Below are positions 33,936 to 47,500 of a DNA stretch of 64,000 bases, one piece after another. The notes below the pieces were generated by a model. That model had not been told where the DNA came from, did no database searches, and saw nothing but the letters and a program-made list of their open reading frames with translations. Location: assembly GCA_009741485.1 (NCBI GenBank), contig CM019217.1:34171485-34235484 (forward strand). The letters are read 5' to 3'. The DNA is from Malurus cyaneus samueli (taxonomy: Eukaryota > Chordata > Aves > Passeriformes > Maluridae). The position numbers and the translations under genes are program-made. Positions within the stretch are counted from its first letter, which is position 1, and every line of letters begins with the position of its first letter.

Positions 33936-36038
33936 TAACCGGCACTGACAGGAACAGACATGGATCAATCTTCACAGCATCTTCCATCTTCCTACAGAAA
34001 CAGGTCTTCACATGTGATCTTCCTCATCATCTCACATTTCTTACTGAAACTGTTCCATCTCCTATAAATGAATTGCTACTTATTAAAGGAAAATGAGGAG
34101 GAAAAGATTCTTTGCCTCAGCATTCTAGGATAATTCGGCAGGTTATTATTTGAACACAGATTTTCATGTTCTACACATAATAGCACAGTTATTAGAAGAA
34201 ATGCAACAATCCAGAGATGCACAAACTCCCTACCTGCTGAGCAGCCCTTGGCAGTGTGCCAGCAGGTCTGTCCAACCCTAGGGTTAGAAGAGACTGACTA
34301 AAGCTTGAGGGCCTGTCATCTTACTCGCATAGCCAGTAAGCCACTAGTTTTATGCAACCACACTAACAAAACCACATACAGATGTGGGATACCTACAAAG
34401 ACAGAAAGCAGCACCTGATACAAAGTGCTGAGTCTTCATAAAGCTTAAAATGTGGTACTCTGGTGCCTAGGTGTCTTTTGGAATTTCCCAAGAAAAGGCA
34501 ACTTTTCCCTTTCTGTAGTACTGTAATACTGAAACTAAGGGCTTGAGTAGTACGGCATTGTACAGTGATTTTGTTATTTGCTGTGAGAGATACTTTAGAG
34601 ACACTTACATGAGATGGTCTATTGTATGACCACATCACCTCAATTTCCAGTTAGTTCTTCCCGAATGCCAAATTTGGAAAAATCATAGCTGCAAAGCAGA
34701 ACACAATGGTTAAGTTCAACATTGATTGGCATACTATGAATAGCTGCATGACCTAAGTGCAAAAATGGCAATTATAAATGACAGTTGGAATAGTTATCTG
34801 GCATTAGCACTTACATTTCTCATAGCGAGGCACTACATTATTGTTATAAAAGTACAACTTTATGCAAGATCAAACTTCTATGCCCAAGTTTGAAAGAGTC
34901 TTGATTTTTCAAATTAAGTTACAGGGTTATGGCTCTATTCTTGAGTGTGCCTGCAGATGTTATCTTAGCTCCACTGAGCATATTGGTGACTGTCTCTTCC
35001 CTAAAACTCTTTGTGGTTCAGTAACCAGACATCCCTGTGACAGAACTCCCCCAGAATCCAATCTCATAGTCTGTCCAAACACAGTGGTGTTACACACAAA
35101 ACACATCTCGCAGTGACTTTCAATTAAACAGCCAGTCAAGGAGACTGAATTCATGGTGCTCACATTTTCATAAAGCATTGTAGTAGCAGCAGCTGCTCTG
35201 AAGTATAATATTAAGTTGTAAAGCCTCCTCAGTCAGCAGAAATTCAAATGCACATTTTAACAAAGACAAGGTGATCAGAAAGTTATATGGGGACTTTGAG
35301 ATTTCCCATCCTGAAAATGGGAAACTTATGGTAGATAATTAAATATTTACATGACAGAAGAGAGAATAAGGGAAACATTACAATAGCCTGTTGATAAAAA
35401 AGCTCTCTGAAACAGAGTTCTGGATTCCAATCCCAATTTCTTATCTTCTACTAAATTTTACTGGGGGAAAAGCATTAGATGGGCATCTAGCCTGAGGGTT
35501 GAATCATGAAAACTGCAGAGAAATAGGCACCTTACTTTAGTCTGCAGGAAAATTTTGAAGAGTCTTCTTTTGCCAGCTGTCTTTTTCTGTGCACCTCAGT
35601 GCCCTATTGTTATCCCCGCATTCTACCTTTTGTTGGTATTAGCAGCTGTGTGGCCATTAAGTATAACAGAACAGTTTGCTTACTCACATTCTGAAAAAGA
35701 AAAACATTATTTGTTTTTAGGCAAACAGCAACCTTATCCATTTTGTGGCGCTGCATGATCCCCAGAAACAACTGCCTAACTGAAGAGAGAACACATACTA
35801 CAAGATGTAGGTAGCACCACCCAATTGGGGCAGCAAAATCTTTGGCCAGCTGAAACCATCCTTGAGAGATGGACAAAAAAAATAACCTTGTCTTCAGCCC
35901 TTCACAATTAATTTTTAATTGTTATTAACATTTAATTGTTCCTTGTCCAATATAGTTGCTTTTTGTGGATTTTATTACCCCTGCTATAACTATGATTGTC
36001 AAACACTTACAAGAACGATGATGGTATGATATACATAC

Positions 36039-36282
36039 CTGATGGGTGCTCGCCCAGCAAGCCCTGGATCTGTTTGTTGCCGCTCTTGCATCAGAAGTAA
36101 TGAACCGCACAGCAGAGCCCATGGAACGGGGTGCAAGCAACTGTTATTCACAGTGCAAAGTGCAGATGGAGGTCGAACAGGTTAAACTCTTGGATCTGGC
36201 ATGAAGCATGCACAGCCTCTCAGTCCTGGTACAGGAACAGTAACCTCCAGCAAAGGAACACAGCAGGCAGGAAGAAGTACCA
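36039..36282 (-). other. Possible unassigned exon (non-coding or fast-evolving)
   Basis: On the - strand this segment is flanked by an acceptor-like CTAATTTCTGCAG and a strong donor CAG|GTATGT. It has more CpG than its surroundings. No frame is open through the whole - strand segment. On the + strand a stop-to-stop frame near 36045-36200 reads AQQALDLFVAALASEVMN and looks coding-like, but lacks an obvious start or family. I cannot assign a function. Confidence 0.25.
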
Positions 36283-38007
36283 CTGCAGAAATTAGGTAAA
36301 GGCTGGTAACACCCTTAAGCTGAAGTGGCAAAGTGATGTTACCCCTAAAGAACCATTTTTGGGCTAGCACTTTCACTAAGCACTAACAAAAAATGTCTTA
36401 AATCCAGCTGAGAAGAGAGATCACAGGACTTTTCACTCCTTTTTTACAGGCAGATTTGTAAGGATAGGTACAGATTGAATGTCAATAGCTGCAGTTCATT
36501 AGCACTACAGCTACTCCAATGTAATTTATTGTCTATAACACACAAATTAATCTTGAGTAACAACCACATTAGTAAAACACATTTGACTGCATATGAATTA
36601 AACTTGTTTATAATACTTTTTATATCCACCCTTTTAAACTATATTTTGCTACACCTATTACTGTAAATCCTTCAGGAAAAAAAACCCACACAGCTAAAGA
36701 AATTATTACACAAGGAAAGTAGGAAACTGTCAGTTCTACATTGCTATTCAATGCTTAGGAAAAATGCTACAGATAAAAATATTTATTTATGGGAAGTTTC
36801 AGTTCCTTTATAGTTCGCTATGTATCAGCCTGCCAACCCAACGACAAATCTCACAGATGATCCATGATAATTTGTCTTGGAATTTTTCTTGTAACAATGT
36901 CTATCCAGGAGCACCATTAAGTTAGCAGCACAACCGATTCTATTTTCAAATCGCCTGTCATATTGTATTTAATAAATAACCACACATACCATTAAGCATC
37001 TACTTATGAACATAAACATTCATGATCTAGCTAAGTTTAATTCTGTACTACTGTGACACAGTAATCTACTGCTTCAGTAATTATGCCACTAACAGTCACA
37101 GCATACAGAACTGGAATATTCCCTGCCAAATACTACGTGACAAAAGAATAGTACAGTCTACACCATGCATGAAGTAAACTTCAAAAAGAAAGGTAGGCAA
37201 CAGCAGAACCTGGATGGGTATAGCCAGAATGTGTCAAGAAAGCTGTTATGACAGGTCTTCTGACAGCAAAGAAAGCAAAATTAATATAAACATTTAAATA
37301 ACAAATTACATATTTGAAGAAAACATAAAGTACCACTAATGGCAGCAGAACAGGAAAAACACAACTGGGATTCTTCTGATTATAGAGCAAAAAGCCTTTC
37401 TCCTGTCCAGGAGGGGTAGGTTTATAACAATCTCTATACTTGTACTGAAAAAATAACAAGTTCAGGTCTTCCCATCTGTACAAAAGAATATTCAAAGAAC
37501 CCAAGGCTCCTGGATTTCTTGCTAAACTGAATTTTTTTTTTTTCAGATCTTAGAATGGTGTTTTGAACTTAGAACTATAAAATACAACCCAGCATCACAA
37601 CTACATTCAAGTGGCAAAGTCCATTGCTTTTTCTATTTACACAATACCAGCAATCATAATAATAAAATAGCAATAGAACTAGAGTCAAAGTGTATTTCAG
37701 AAATTGTATGGCAAGTGTTTTCACCCTCTGCAAAGGGTGAAAACATGAAACTTCCTGCTCATCTAACACATGACAGGTTTTTTCTTTGCAGAGCACCAAA
37801 ATCACCATTAGTAACCAATAAAACGCCCTGACATTTACAATACAGTTGTTTTTGTAAAGCTCTACCTGGAAAAAGTATCATCAAAACTTCTAGTAAAGAT
37901 TTTTCCCTATCTTATTAGGATAAAGTAAAGAAGTCACCAGTAGCAGGGATTCCCTGAACTTGCACCCTTTGAATTTGCTATTGCTTTAATTTCACTGACC
38001 ACCTGTG

Positions 38008-38059
38008 ACTGTAAAGGTACAAGCTAATCACACTGTAAAGGTACAAGCTAATCACACTG
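38008..38059. repeat. Two-copy 24-bp tandem duplication
   Basis: ACTGTAAAGGTACAAGCTAA plus TCAC is repeated exactly twice (38008-38031, 38032-38055), followed by the first four bases of a third unit. It looks like a recent replication-slippage duplication. Confidence 0.95.
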
Positions 38060-39397
38060 CACCAGCAGCTATATTGACTTACATTGATTCCAATTGTCAG
38101 GGGAAAAACAGAAAATGAAAACACAGCTAATGTTGTTAAATGCACTAACATAAATGTTTGCTTCTGACTCAGCAGCTGAAACTATAATAACATCAGTCAC
38201 AAAATCCTGAGATTCAGTCACTTCTGATCCATGGACATTTCAGATTTTGCTGTAAATTTAATGGAATTTATGTGGAGGAATGAACAGACCCCTCAATAAG
38301 AACATCTGTACTTCAGGGCTTAATATATAACGTATCTGCTGTATATTAGAGCTAGAGTAAATTTAACCATATAACATGAAGATGCTTTTTCCACAGACTT
38401 TGGAAATCTTGCACACGTTCTGTGTTTCAAAATAAAAAAGACAGCGCTATTAATGAGTTACAACAGTCATGATAAACTACAACAACAAATACTGATAATT
38501 TCAGCATCATGTTTTATTCTGTGAAGAGATAATAAATTCACTCCAGTTTATATAGTATTACTTATAGATTCCATCTAAAAATCAACTTTGAATTCTCTAA
38601 AACTGAATTATTCTTGAATGAGGCAGTTACAAGTCAAAGAACGGGTATCAGTGGAAACCTGCAAATGGTGAAAATGACAGGGAAGTTTCTTCAGGAAGGG
38701 CATACAAAACATTGCCAGGGTACACACAGATTGCTTTATTAAAGAACAATTTGATGCCTTGCAAAAACAGAGTATAGTTCAGTTTTAGTCAGACCACTGA
38801 GCTAAGGCTCTTTTTTTGCATGCATTACATGAAGAATTAATCTGGTAAGAAGATTCAGAAACAGAAAAAAGACAGCTAAATTGAAGCTAATGAACCTTAA
38901 AAAGCCTCACAGCTTTACAGAGAGGATGCATTCAAGTGTACCACTAAATTTCAAATACTCATATCCTGTGTAGGTTTTTTGGTAGTAAAAGTTGGATAGT
39001 AAAAACTGAAAGATAAAACAGAAAGGTTTTTTTTGCAACCCCAACAGAAACTGTCATAGGTTTTGCTTACTTTTGACAAGTTGGTACTTAATCTTTACCT
39101 TTCTTTAAAAATTCATGTGTCTGCTAAACATAACAGAACACCATTAACAACCTTTAAAGAAGTATTTTTAAGACAAAATATTAAGCCTGGTATTTTTTAA
39201 ATTCTGAATTCTGTCCATAACATCAGAAAGGTACATTGTTAATACTATGATTTAATGTATTGTCAAATTAATGCTATATCAAAATAATTTACACAAATAA
39301 ACCCCTTCCTTTATAAGTAATCCATAATCACAAAGCAACCCACATTATCAAACCACATCTGTTAGTACCTATGTCTCACAGAGACAAGTAATTTTCT

Positions 39398-40022
39398 TAG
39401 AATAACAGAATCAATAAGGTTGGAAGAGATCACCCGGTCCAACCTTGCACCAAACATCACCATGCTAACAAAACCACATCACTAAGTGCCGTGTCCAGTC
39501 ATTTATGGAACACCTCCAGAGACAGTGACTCTACCATTTCCCTGGGCAGCCCATTCTAATGCCTGACCACCCTTTCAGTGAAGAAACTCTTTCTTGATGT
39601 CCAGCCTGAACTTCCCGTGGCACAGCTTGAGGCCATTTCCCCTTGTCCTGTTGCTGGTTGTCTGGGGCAAGAGGCTGAGTCCCATCTTGCTACACCCTCC
39701 TCTCAGGCAGTGGCAGACAGTGATAGCCTTTTCTCCAGGCTAAACACTCCCAGCTCCCTCAGCTGCTCATCACAGGACCCTTCACCAGCTCCACTGCCCT
39801 TCCCTGGAGATGCTCCAGCACCTCAATATCTTTTTTGTAGTGAGGGGCCCAGAATTGGACATAACACTTGAGGTATGGTCTCACCAGTGCTGAGTACAGA
39901 GGAACAATCACTGCCCTGGTTTTGCTGGCCACACTATTGCTGATACAGGCCAGGATGCCAGTGGCCTTTGTGGCCATCTGGGAACATGGCTCATGTCCAG
40001 ATGGCTGTCAACCAGAACAGAT
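39398..40022 (-). mobile_element. 5'-truncated CR1 LINE with pol C-terminal remnant
   Basis: Lies on the - strand. The + strand begins with the reverse complement of the CR1 terminus (AACAGAATCAATAAGGTTGG, then CCGGTCCAACC). Reading the - strand from about 39977 gives [20 protein letters not shown], a decayed form of the CR1 ORF2 C-terminal motif. The 5' end is lost near 40022. It lies just past the AGA 3' end. Confidence 0.9.
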
Positions 40023-40545
40023 GAGTTGACTATTTAGCACTGTAACAGTGAGTTCAAGCTACACTGTTAGAGAGCACTCATAACTTCTACTGGCATACAC
40101 AAGCTAGTACAGAGTGACATAAGCACTCTAGAAAGCAAGCCATGGATGTTCCTAAACCTCTTTCAGAAATGAATCCTGGAGGATTCAGCTGCAGCAATTT
40201 GAGACACTACTGCTCAGTTCCCAGTACTTAACCTTCTACATTCATAATCCACAGTGCAATCTTCAAAGTAACAACTACTGCAGTTTCATTAATCTATTTA
40301 CACTTAACTGCCAAGTTATCTGACGACAGAGCAGCTGTGACAGAAGGCTTGTTGGTAGGACAGGTAGAAAACTTAAGCCTTTACAGCAGGACCTTCTCTG
40401 ATGAAAGCTTGCTTTGGCCTGCAGTGAACACTGTGCCATGACATGCTCTGAGGATCCAGTGACAGAACTGAATCTGCTGAATAAAACACTTGGTTGATGA
40501 AGTTCTATGGCAATCCATTAAAGATAGCTATTCTGGTTTGAATGG

Positions 40546-40654
40546 TTTATTTCCAGCTTTTAAAGATTCCAATTTGAAACAGAAGGCAATAATCAAAGGC
40601 ACAATACAAAAGCATCTGAACAACCTTACTAATACATTAAGGTGTGCTTTTAAT
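40546..40654 (-). terminator. AGA: Candidate AGA poly(A) signals
   Basis: On the - strand ATTAAA lies at 40654-40649 and AATAAA at 40551-40546, 830 to 940 nt after the AGA stop codon. No closer AATAAA was seen on that strand. A 3' UTR of this size would be similar to the human transcript. Site use is inferred. Confidence 0.4.
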
Positions 40655-41485
40655 ACCCAAAGTTTAAATAGACAGAGATTAATTAAAATGACAAGACACA
40701 CTCCTTTTACTTGCTCCCTGCTTTTGCCACTTCCTAGCTCAAGCTTAGCAAAGATTCAATCAAATGATCAGCAAACCACCGATTTAAGAGAATGATCAAA
40801 CAGATCTTCAAATACTTGTGGAATAATCCTCAAGAAGTTCTACTACAAATGAATCCTGGTGTCTCTAGACATAGAAATCTACAAAACCTGAAGCTGTAGG
40901 TAACTGTCACGCTCCAGGTATTCAAATGCTCCTTTGCAGAGGTAAATGTGCTATAGGTGTCAGGAAGATTGCCAATTGTCTTCACATCCAGTCAGTCAAC
41001 AAAAGTTCCTTGAAGGTCTGTACCACCAGGGATGCTTGCATGTAATCTCTATTCAAATGTATTCTCAGCTGTTGTGGAACAAATTAGAATGGTCCATAAG
41101 GACTTCTTACCTCTTCATTAAAGCTTTGAAATAGTCTCCACTACTCTTCAACCCCTTTCCCTTGCTTGTCAGCATTTTCATGCAATTTTTTCAAGAGAAA
41201 AGAAAACCTGGACTAAATCTCAGAAAGACAATTAAATATTTTCAATGTAAGTCCTATATGTAGAGTCATAGTTCCACTTCCAGCCCATTATCCAGATGTC
41301 TGACAAATGCATTTTTAAATGGCAAAGCAAAGGGCCTGTTCAATGGTTTTGGCTACTCAGTTCTTAGGAAAACAAGCAGACCATAAGAGCCATTAGATGC
41401 TTGAAACAACCATTTTAAGAAGTAACAACTGGGGCAACTTAGCACTGTCCTCTTCTAAGTTGAGGTGCTAATAGGATAAAAGAAA

Positions 41486-41586
41486 TTAAATGCAATCTAC
41501 TGCTTGCTCAGTTGGTCGACTAAGCAAAGGGCTAGAAACGATGAAGTGAAACTGAGTCAATCCTGGAATTTTATTACATGCAGCAC
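41486..41586 (-). CDS. AGA: AGA coding exon 9 and stop
   Basis: Acceptor TTTCCTAG|. It encodes [19 protein letters not shown], a variable stretch, then EQAVDCI and TAA at 41488-41486. The two cysteines equal human Cys317 and Cys345, which pair in the beta chain. Confidence 0.97.
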
Positions 41587-44500
41587 CTAGGAAAGAAAGA
41601 AGAAAAAAATTCTAATTTGCTACATTTGGGATTAGTCTCTCTGTCATTGTATTTTATCATCTAAAGATCTAGCTACTAATTCTACTGCAGTGGTATAATT
41701 ATTCTTTTACAATCCATTTAACCCAGGACATCTTGAAAGCATATAATTTTTAAGTTAAAATACAATACTACTGACTGCTGTAGCACAATTAACGCCCTTA
41801 TACTACAATTCAAAACAGTAACACAAGTCAGGAAGATCTCTCTCTCTTTCAATCCTGATTGATTTAATGAGTTCCTTCAACACTAATCTCTTAAACACAG
41901 AACTGTAGGAAGCAAGAGATCAAAGAATAAGCAAAGCAGTCAAACTAAATAATCCATATTGATTGGCAAATTGTACTTCCTACTGATCTAAGAGTTCACT
42001 AATGAGATGCCTGGCACAATGACTACTCTGAGATCACTTTGAAGCTATGCTTAAGATTCACATTCTCCCTCCCTTATGCCTTATCTAGGGAAGCCAAGGC
42101 AGAGTTTTTTTTTTAAAAAAACCTTCAAACTAATCATATACAGTACAGGAGAACTCATGAAGGTTGTAAATATTTTTGGGTTTTGCTAAGACTTCCACAA
42201 CTTTTGTGGAAGTCCAAGATATCGAAATGCAAAACTAAATTATTTCCAGTCTGCACTAGGATACAGCTGCCATGCTAACCAGAATTCTGTACTCTGAATG
42301 GCGAGTATTGCTTCAGTCTTCAAAGAATAATTAAAGACTTCTTTAAAATCCACCTTCAGTTTTGTACTTCTGTGATCTAGTTAGGGTCAACCACCTTTGT
42401 ATGCAAAACAAAATACATACCGTAACTTCCAGTTGTATTGGCACAAATGATAGCACCAAAGAACTTCGGAGCATACTTTTTGATTCTGGAAATAACTTTC
42501 TGACAGGCTACTGTTGGATCTGTTCCCATCCTCATATACTCCACAGCTTGATAACTGAAAAAAAAAACAAACCCAAACCCAGATAATTAGCCATACTCAG
42601 TTTATATAATTTAAAGTAGCACAGAAGAGACCCTGGTTTCTTTCCCCATGTAAAAACATGATAAATAATTTTTAGGCCAACTTCATATTGCAATTATCAC
42701 TCAAGTTCTACATAACAAGCAATTAAAAATGAGACCAGAAGGGACTGCAAGATGTCATCTATACGATCTATCACTCTATGGCAACTCTTCTTCTAAGAGT
42801 AATCAAAATGAATTTCCTTTATATCTAAAGCATTTGCTTGAGATGAAACCTATTATATTTCCAAAATGCCCTGAGAAGTAAAAAATTACTTATGTTGCCA
42901 TTTTCTTTCAGACTTGAAGATCAAATGATAACTTATGACATAACTTAGTGTTGTGGGCTAAGACTTCTCTTTTGTTTCCTTTCTTGGGAATTTTTCTTTC
43001 CCATTTTGTTGCTGGGATACATTAATTGCCAGGTCATTCTTTTGATGGGTGGGCGATTACTGAAGACAATGGGACCTATGCCCCACCTAAACGATCTTGC
43101 TAAGCCCTGGGAGGGTATGTGTTTTGTGTGGTGGGGGGTAACTTCACTTCCTGCGTTGCTTCACTGGGAGAAGGAAGTCGACTGCTCTTTTTTGGCAGAG
43201 CCCAGGATCTCTGCTCATTTTTGGGTTCCTGTTTGCTGCACTGTGATCTTCTCCCCTGTGCCTTCCCTGGGACCCCCCGCAATTCCAGCTTCAGGGGTGA
43301 GCTCTGCTCCATCCCGTCTCGCAGCCGCGGGATTTCTGCTCGTCTCTTTGACGTCCTGGGCTTCTTGCTGTCCAGAGGAGCACTGAGATCAGCGTTTCTG
43401 CTGTGAGTTTTGCAGAGAAACTTTTCTCCATCCACCTCTGCCATTTTTGTGTCCACCATTCTCGACGCGGGAGATCTGAGCCAGCCGGGACCCGCGCCAC
43501 AGCGCCCCCTGCAGCCGCCAGGGAATCATCGCACCCACCCTGCCCAGCTGGGAGCCAACAGCGCCCCTGCCGACTGGGACTGTAACTGCACCAAAGGGGA
43601 GGGTGTGTCTCTGTAAGGCTGTCACTGGGTTTGGGACTGAGTGGGTTGTTGCTATTGTTATTGTTACTTGTTTCACCTTGTTATATATATTAGTAAAAAC
43701 TGTTATTCCCTTTTGCCCATATTCTTGCCTGAAAGCCCGTGATTTTTTCAAAGCTATAATAATTCGGAGGGAATGGGGGTCATATCCACCATTCCAAGGT
43801 GGGTCCCTGCCTTCATTGGCAAACACCTGTCTTTCAAACCAAGACACTTACAAATGACAAACAACATCAAGTCACCTCAATGAAAGATGCATATACGCAA
43901 ACAAACTCTTGATATACTAAGACTCTACAGATTGCATTAACAACAGATGTTATCAAAGTACAACAGAAAAGAACATCTCTTGCATTTTGAGACTCCCTAT
44001 TATCTTTGATTTATTCTAAAAATGAAATAGATTCAAGTTATCTAAAGATAACTATCTGAATATAAAACTATACTTCACAAGGATCTCTTCGCTAATCAAA
44101 AACTCAACAGAAGTTACCATGTCAAAGAAGGCATACTGTAAATATTAGCAATTTTGCCCTTTATTTGACACTTCCTTCACTTCTGGGAGGTTAATTCTAG
44201 TCTTTTTTCTCATAGCAGAATATCTAAATATCATGGAATTATAATCTTTATCTGTGAGGAACCAGTAATTAACCACCTAGTCTGGTGGTTAACCCACTGG
44301 TGCCAACATGAAGTGTGTTAAGCATTACACACAAACAATTCAGGTTGCTTAAGTGCAATCTAGGCTTTTACTAACTAACCTTATAGTGGAATTCAGCTCA
44401 CTTCTACTCTTGGTATCTTATAAGAAAAAATAGATAATTCATGAACTTGTCAACTTCCTTGTATTTCAAGACTGGCTTAGAACAGCTTGAAATTCACTGA

Positions 44501-47500
44501 TGACATCTGTAAATGTGCAACAGCTAGGAGGCTTTCTTAGCTGCCAGAGCTCCAGAAAAGCAGTATGAAGGTTACTTCTATATTACCCTTCAAGCATCAG
44601 TGCTCACTATGTTCAGCATGGATTTCCCTAATTCATTCCTGCTGACACTGACCCACGTGGATGCTCATGAAGAGAGCCACACCTTACACAGTTTAGGCAA
44701 CCACAGTGACAATACTAAAACACCTCTTTCAGTTTCAAATTATGTGCAATTACAAAGATTGCGGCAGTGACACCTCCCAAGTAATCTGAGACCCACACCT
44801 CATCCTTTCTACAATACCTTCCCCACAACAAAACACTTTGGAGGAGAATGCTAATCAGTTCTGCTGAAAAGCATACAGGTTCAAATTCAATACTCATTAC
44901 CTGCTGCCTGTCTGCTCACACCTTGGCAGTATTAAGGGATCTGCCATCAAGATATTTAAGTCTCTTCTTTTAAGACAGATCATAAGGATAACTTGGCTCT
45001 GCTACTGTTGTTTCCCTTTCGACTCCTTCCTTTACTCCCACTCCAGCAGTCAATAAGTCAGACTGTCTTTTGAATCAATTTCTTCATTTGCTGAGTCCAC
45101 AAATTTGCTGCAGAAATCTAACAAAGTCTGCCTTAAGGACAAACCTGGGTAAAAAGCGCATCATGACGTCACCATCCCCAGTGGCTGCAGCTCCTCCAGC
45201 TGTACTATCCGCATAGGATCCCGCTCCAGCTATCGGAGAGTCTCCAACACGACTGTAGTGAACAATGGAAAATAAAAAACAAACTTTGTCAGTCTCATCA
45301 CCTCCAGCTGACAGCATTAAACCCACGAGAACAGAACAGGTAAAGAGGTCAATCCACTGCAGCCAAAAGTCTTACCTTAAAACTACCAATAAAAGTCATC
45401 TGTGATAACCTGACTGACCTGAGGCTTAATCCACTTTCAATACACAATGTTTGTTATTATACTGACTATAGTTAAGCCAGTGAGGTTTAGCCTGTGGGCA
45501 ACAGTAAGCAGCTGGGGACATTAATATGTTCAATAACTTGTTGCTAAATCCAGAAATTGTCTGACTTGGTTGACAGACAATAATCCTAACTATGTAGAAA
45601 AAGTATCTCAAATACAAAATACAAGCCTGGGGCTCTGATTTTATGTACATTACTTAGGAGACTGTGTACCTCTCCAAAATGCTTATTTGTCTCTGGTGCC
45701 TTGCCTTACAAGTTGTCTCATGACTGAGACACTGCTCCTTTTGTCGCTTCATGGTGAATTAAGCAAGCTGAAAAACAAGCATGCCCTCAAGAAACACAGT
45801 CTTGCAACTGAATCAATTTCTCAAAATATCTACAGCAAGTGCACAAATATAAGCAAGGCCATTTGGATATCTAGAGGTTAATGTTTTACACCCCAATGAC
45901 AAGCTTAACATAGGAAACAAGGTGAGGGAAAAAGCTTTTTTGTAAAATCAGAAATACTGACCCTGGAATTTTGTGGACTGCACCATTAGTAGATGTCCCA
46001 GAAGCAACGGTTCCATTCACACCAATTACAACCATACCTAAGTTGTTCAACATGGACAAAACATATTCAGAAACACTACTAACAAATTTGGCACTATGCT
46101 TATCAAACAGAACCACAATGATCAGACTATTCAAATTACCAATATCCTGAAAGACAAGAATTGTTCTCTTCAGGGAAACAAGTTCTCTTTAAAAGACATT
46201 TGGAAACCTTTAGGATATATTACAGGAGCTCAAAAAGGAATGTGAAACAGTGAGTGCCACAGTGTTCAGAGCTCTATGTTACTGCTGCCCAAGCAGCCAC
46301 TGCCTCCTGATTACATTTGTTAACCAGCAGAGAACAAGTACCCAGTGTCACATCAAGCACCAACACCATCAGAACAAAAAAGTCTGGAAATTATAAATGG
46401 CGCTTGAAGGAGATTAAAACAAAAAAAGTCAGAAGCATGAGCTTAAATTTGGCAGAAAATGACATACTGCCTACCAAAGTAAGTAGAATTATATGACAGG
46501 CAACCAAATGTATGTATAAGCCTACTCATTGCTAATTTTGTGCTGATAAGAAAGCCCCTGTCGCATACTAAAGAAGTTTAGGTTGTCATTTGGAATCGGA
46601 TGTGGGATAGAGCAAGACTTTACCTCCATAGAGCAGGAGAGGGCATGAATGGCTGCTAGCATAAAAATCGGGTACAAACTGAGAGCCAAGAAGCAGAATT
46701 TGATCAGCTGAATTCTGTGTCTCTGACCTCACTAAGCAGTACCTACTTCTCACAGAAAAGTTTCCTAACCAGTGGAAGCTAAAAAGGCACTGACCCAATG
46801 CCATCTGTAAAATGACTGAAAGGGCATCAGTTCCTACCAGTGTCCTAAATGCATGCGGAATGAAGACTCTTCTCAAAATGTGCTAGTCACAGAGACATTT
46901 CGTATGTAAAACAATGGGATGGGAGAATTTGAAATACTAATACAAAATACCATCATTTTCTACAAAACAGCTTAGGACTACTTAAGAATAGATCAATTCT
47001 TGAAATGTATTTAGCAGATTCCTCTCTCCTGGCTCCCCATAATTCCTGAGTTTTCATGCACTTACTGAAGCTTTTTTACCCCAGTATGTAAACTCACTTA
47101 AGAATTTGGCAGGTTGCCTGACTTCTGTAGACTATTAGTTGATTATTAGTAGGATGAACTGGAAACAAAGTAGAAAGATTCACACTTGAAGCAAGTTGTT
47201 AATTCTCCGTATTGCAAAGACCATCAGGCAAAAAGTTCTGGATTGCTAAACTGAGAAAAATCCAAACTAAATCAAAAAGTGCACATTTCAAGATTGCAAA
47301 TTATAAAGCTTTGAAAGACATTAATCTGTAACTGCTGTAGTCCTTTGTCTGATCTCATTAATCAATTTATAGGTTTAGAAATTAACAGTCCTCAATCATT
47401 GAACTCTTAGAAGTTTTTGAGACTACTTCTAACCTGTTTTAAGCATGTTAGTTTCTGTAGAAATTTACTGTTTGAGATAAAAGACAGACTAGAAGAAAAA

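Larger units (their letters stand above)
25531..39397. other. Intergenic DNA between the NEIL3 and AGA 3' ends
   Basis: AT-rich sequence with only short open frames and no gene that I recognise. It holds a repeat/hairpin cluster at 32.09-32.16 kb, a possible LTR at 33.55 kb, an unassigned coding-like island at 36.04-36.28 kb and a 24-bp tandem duplication at 38.01 kb, each listed separately. The rest shows nothing distinctive. Confidence 0.6.

Noticed and set aside
43006..43847. Several overlapping open frames of 60-150 codons on both strands
   Set aside because: All lie inside the G+C-rich LTR and show no retroviral or cellular domain.
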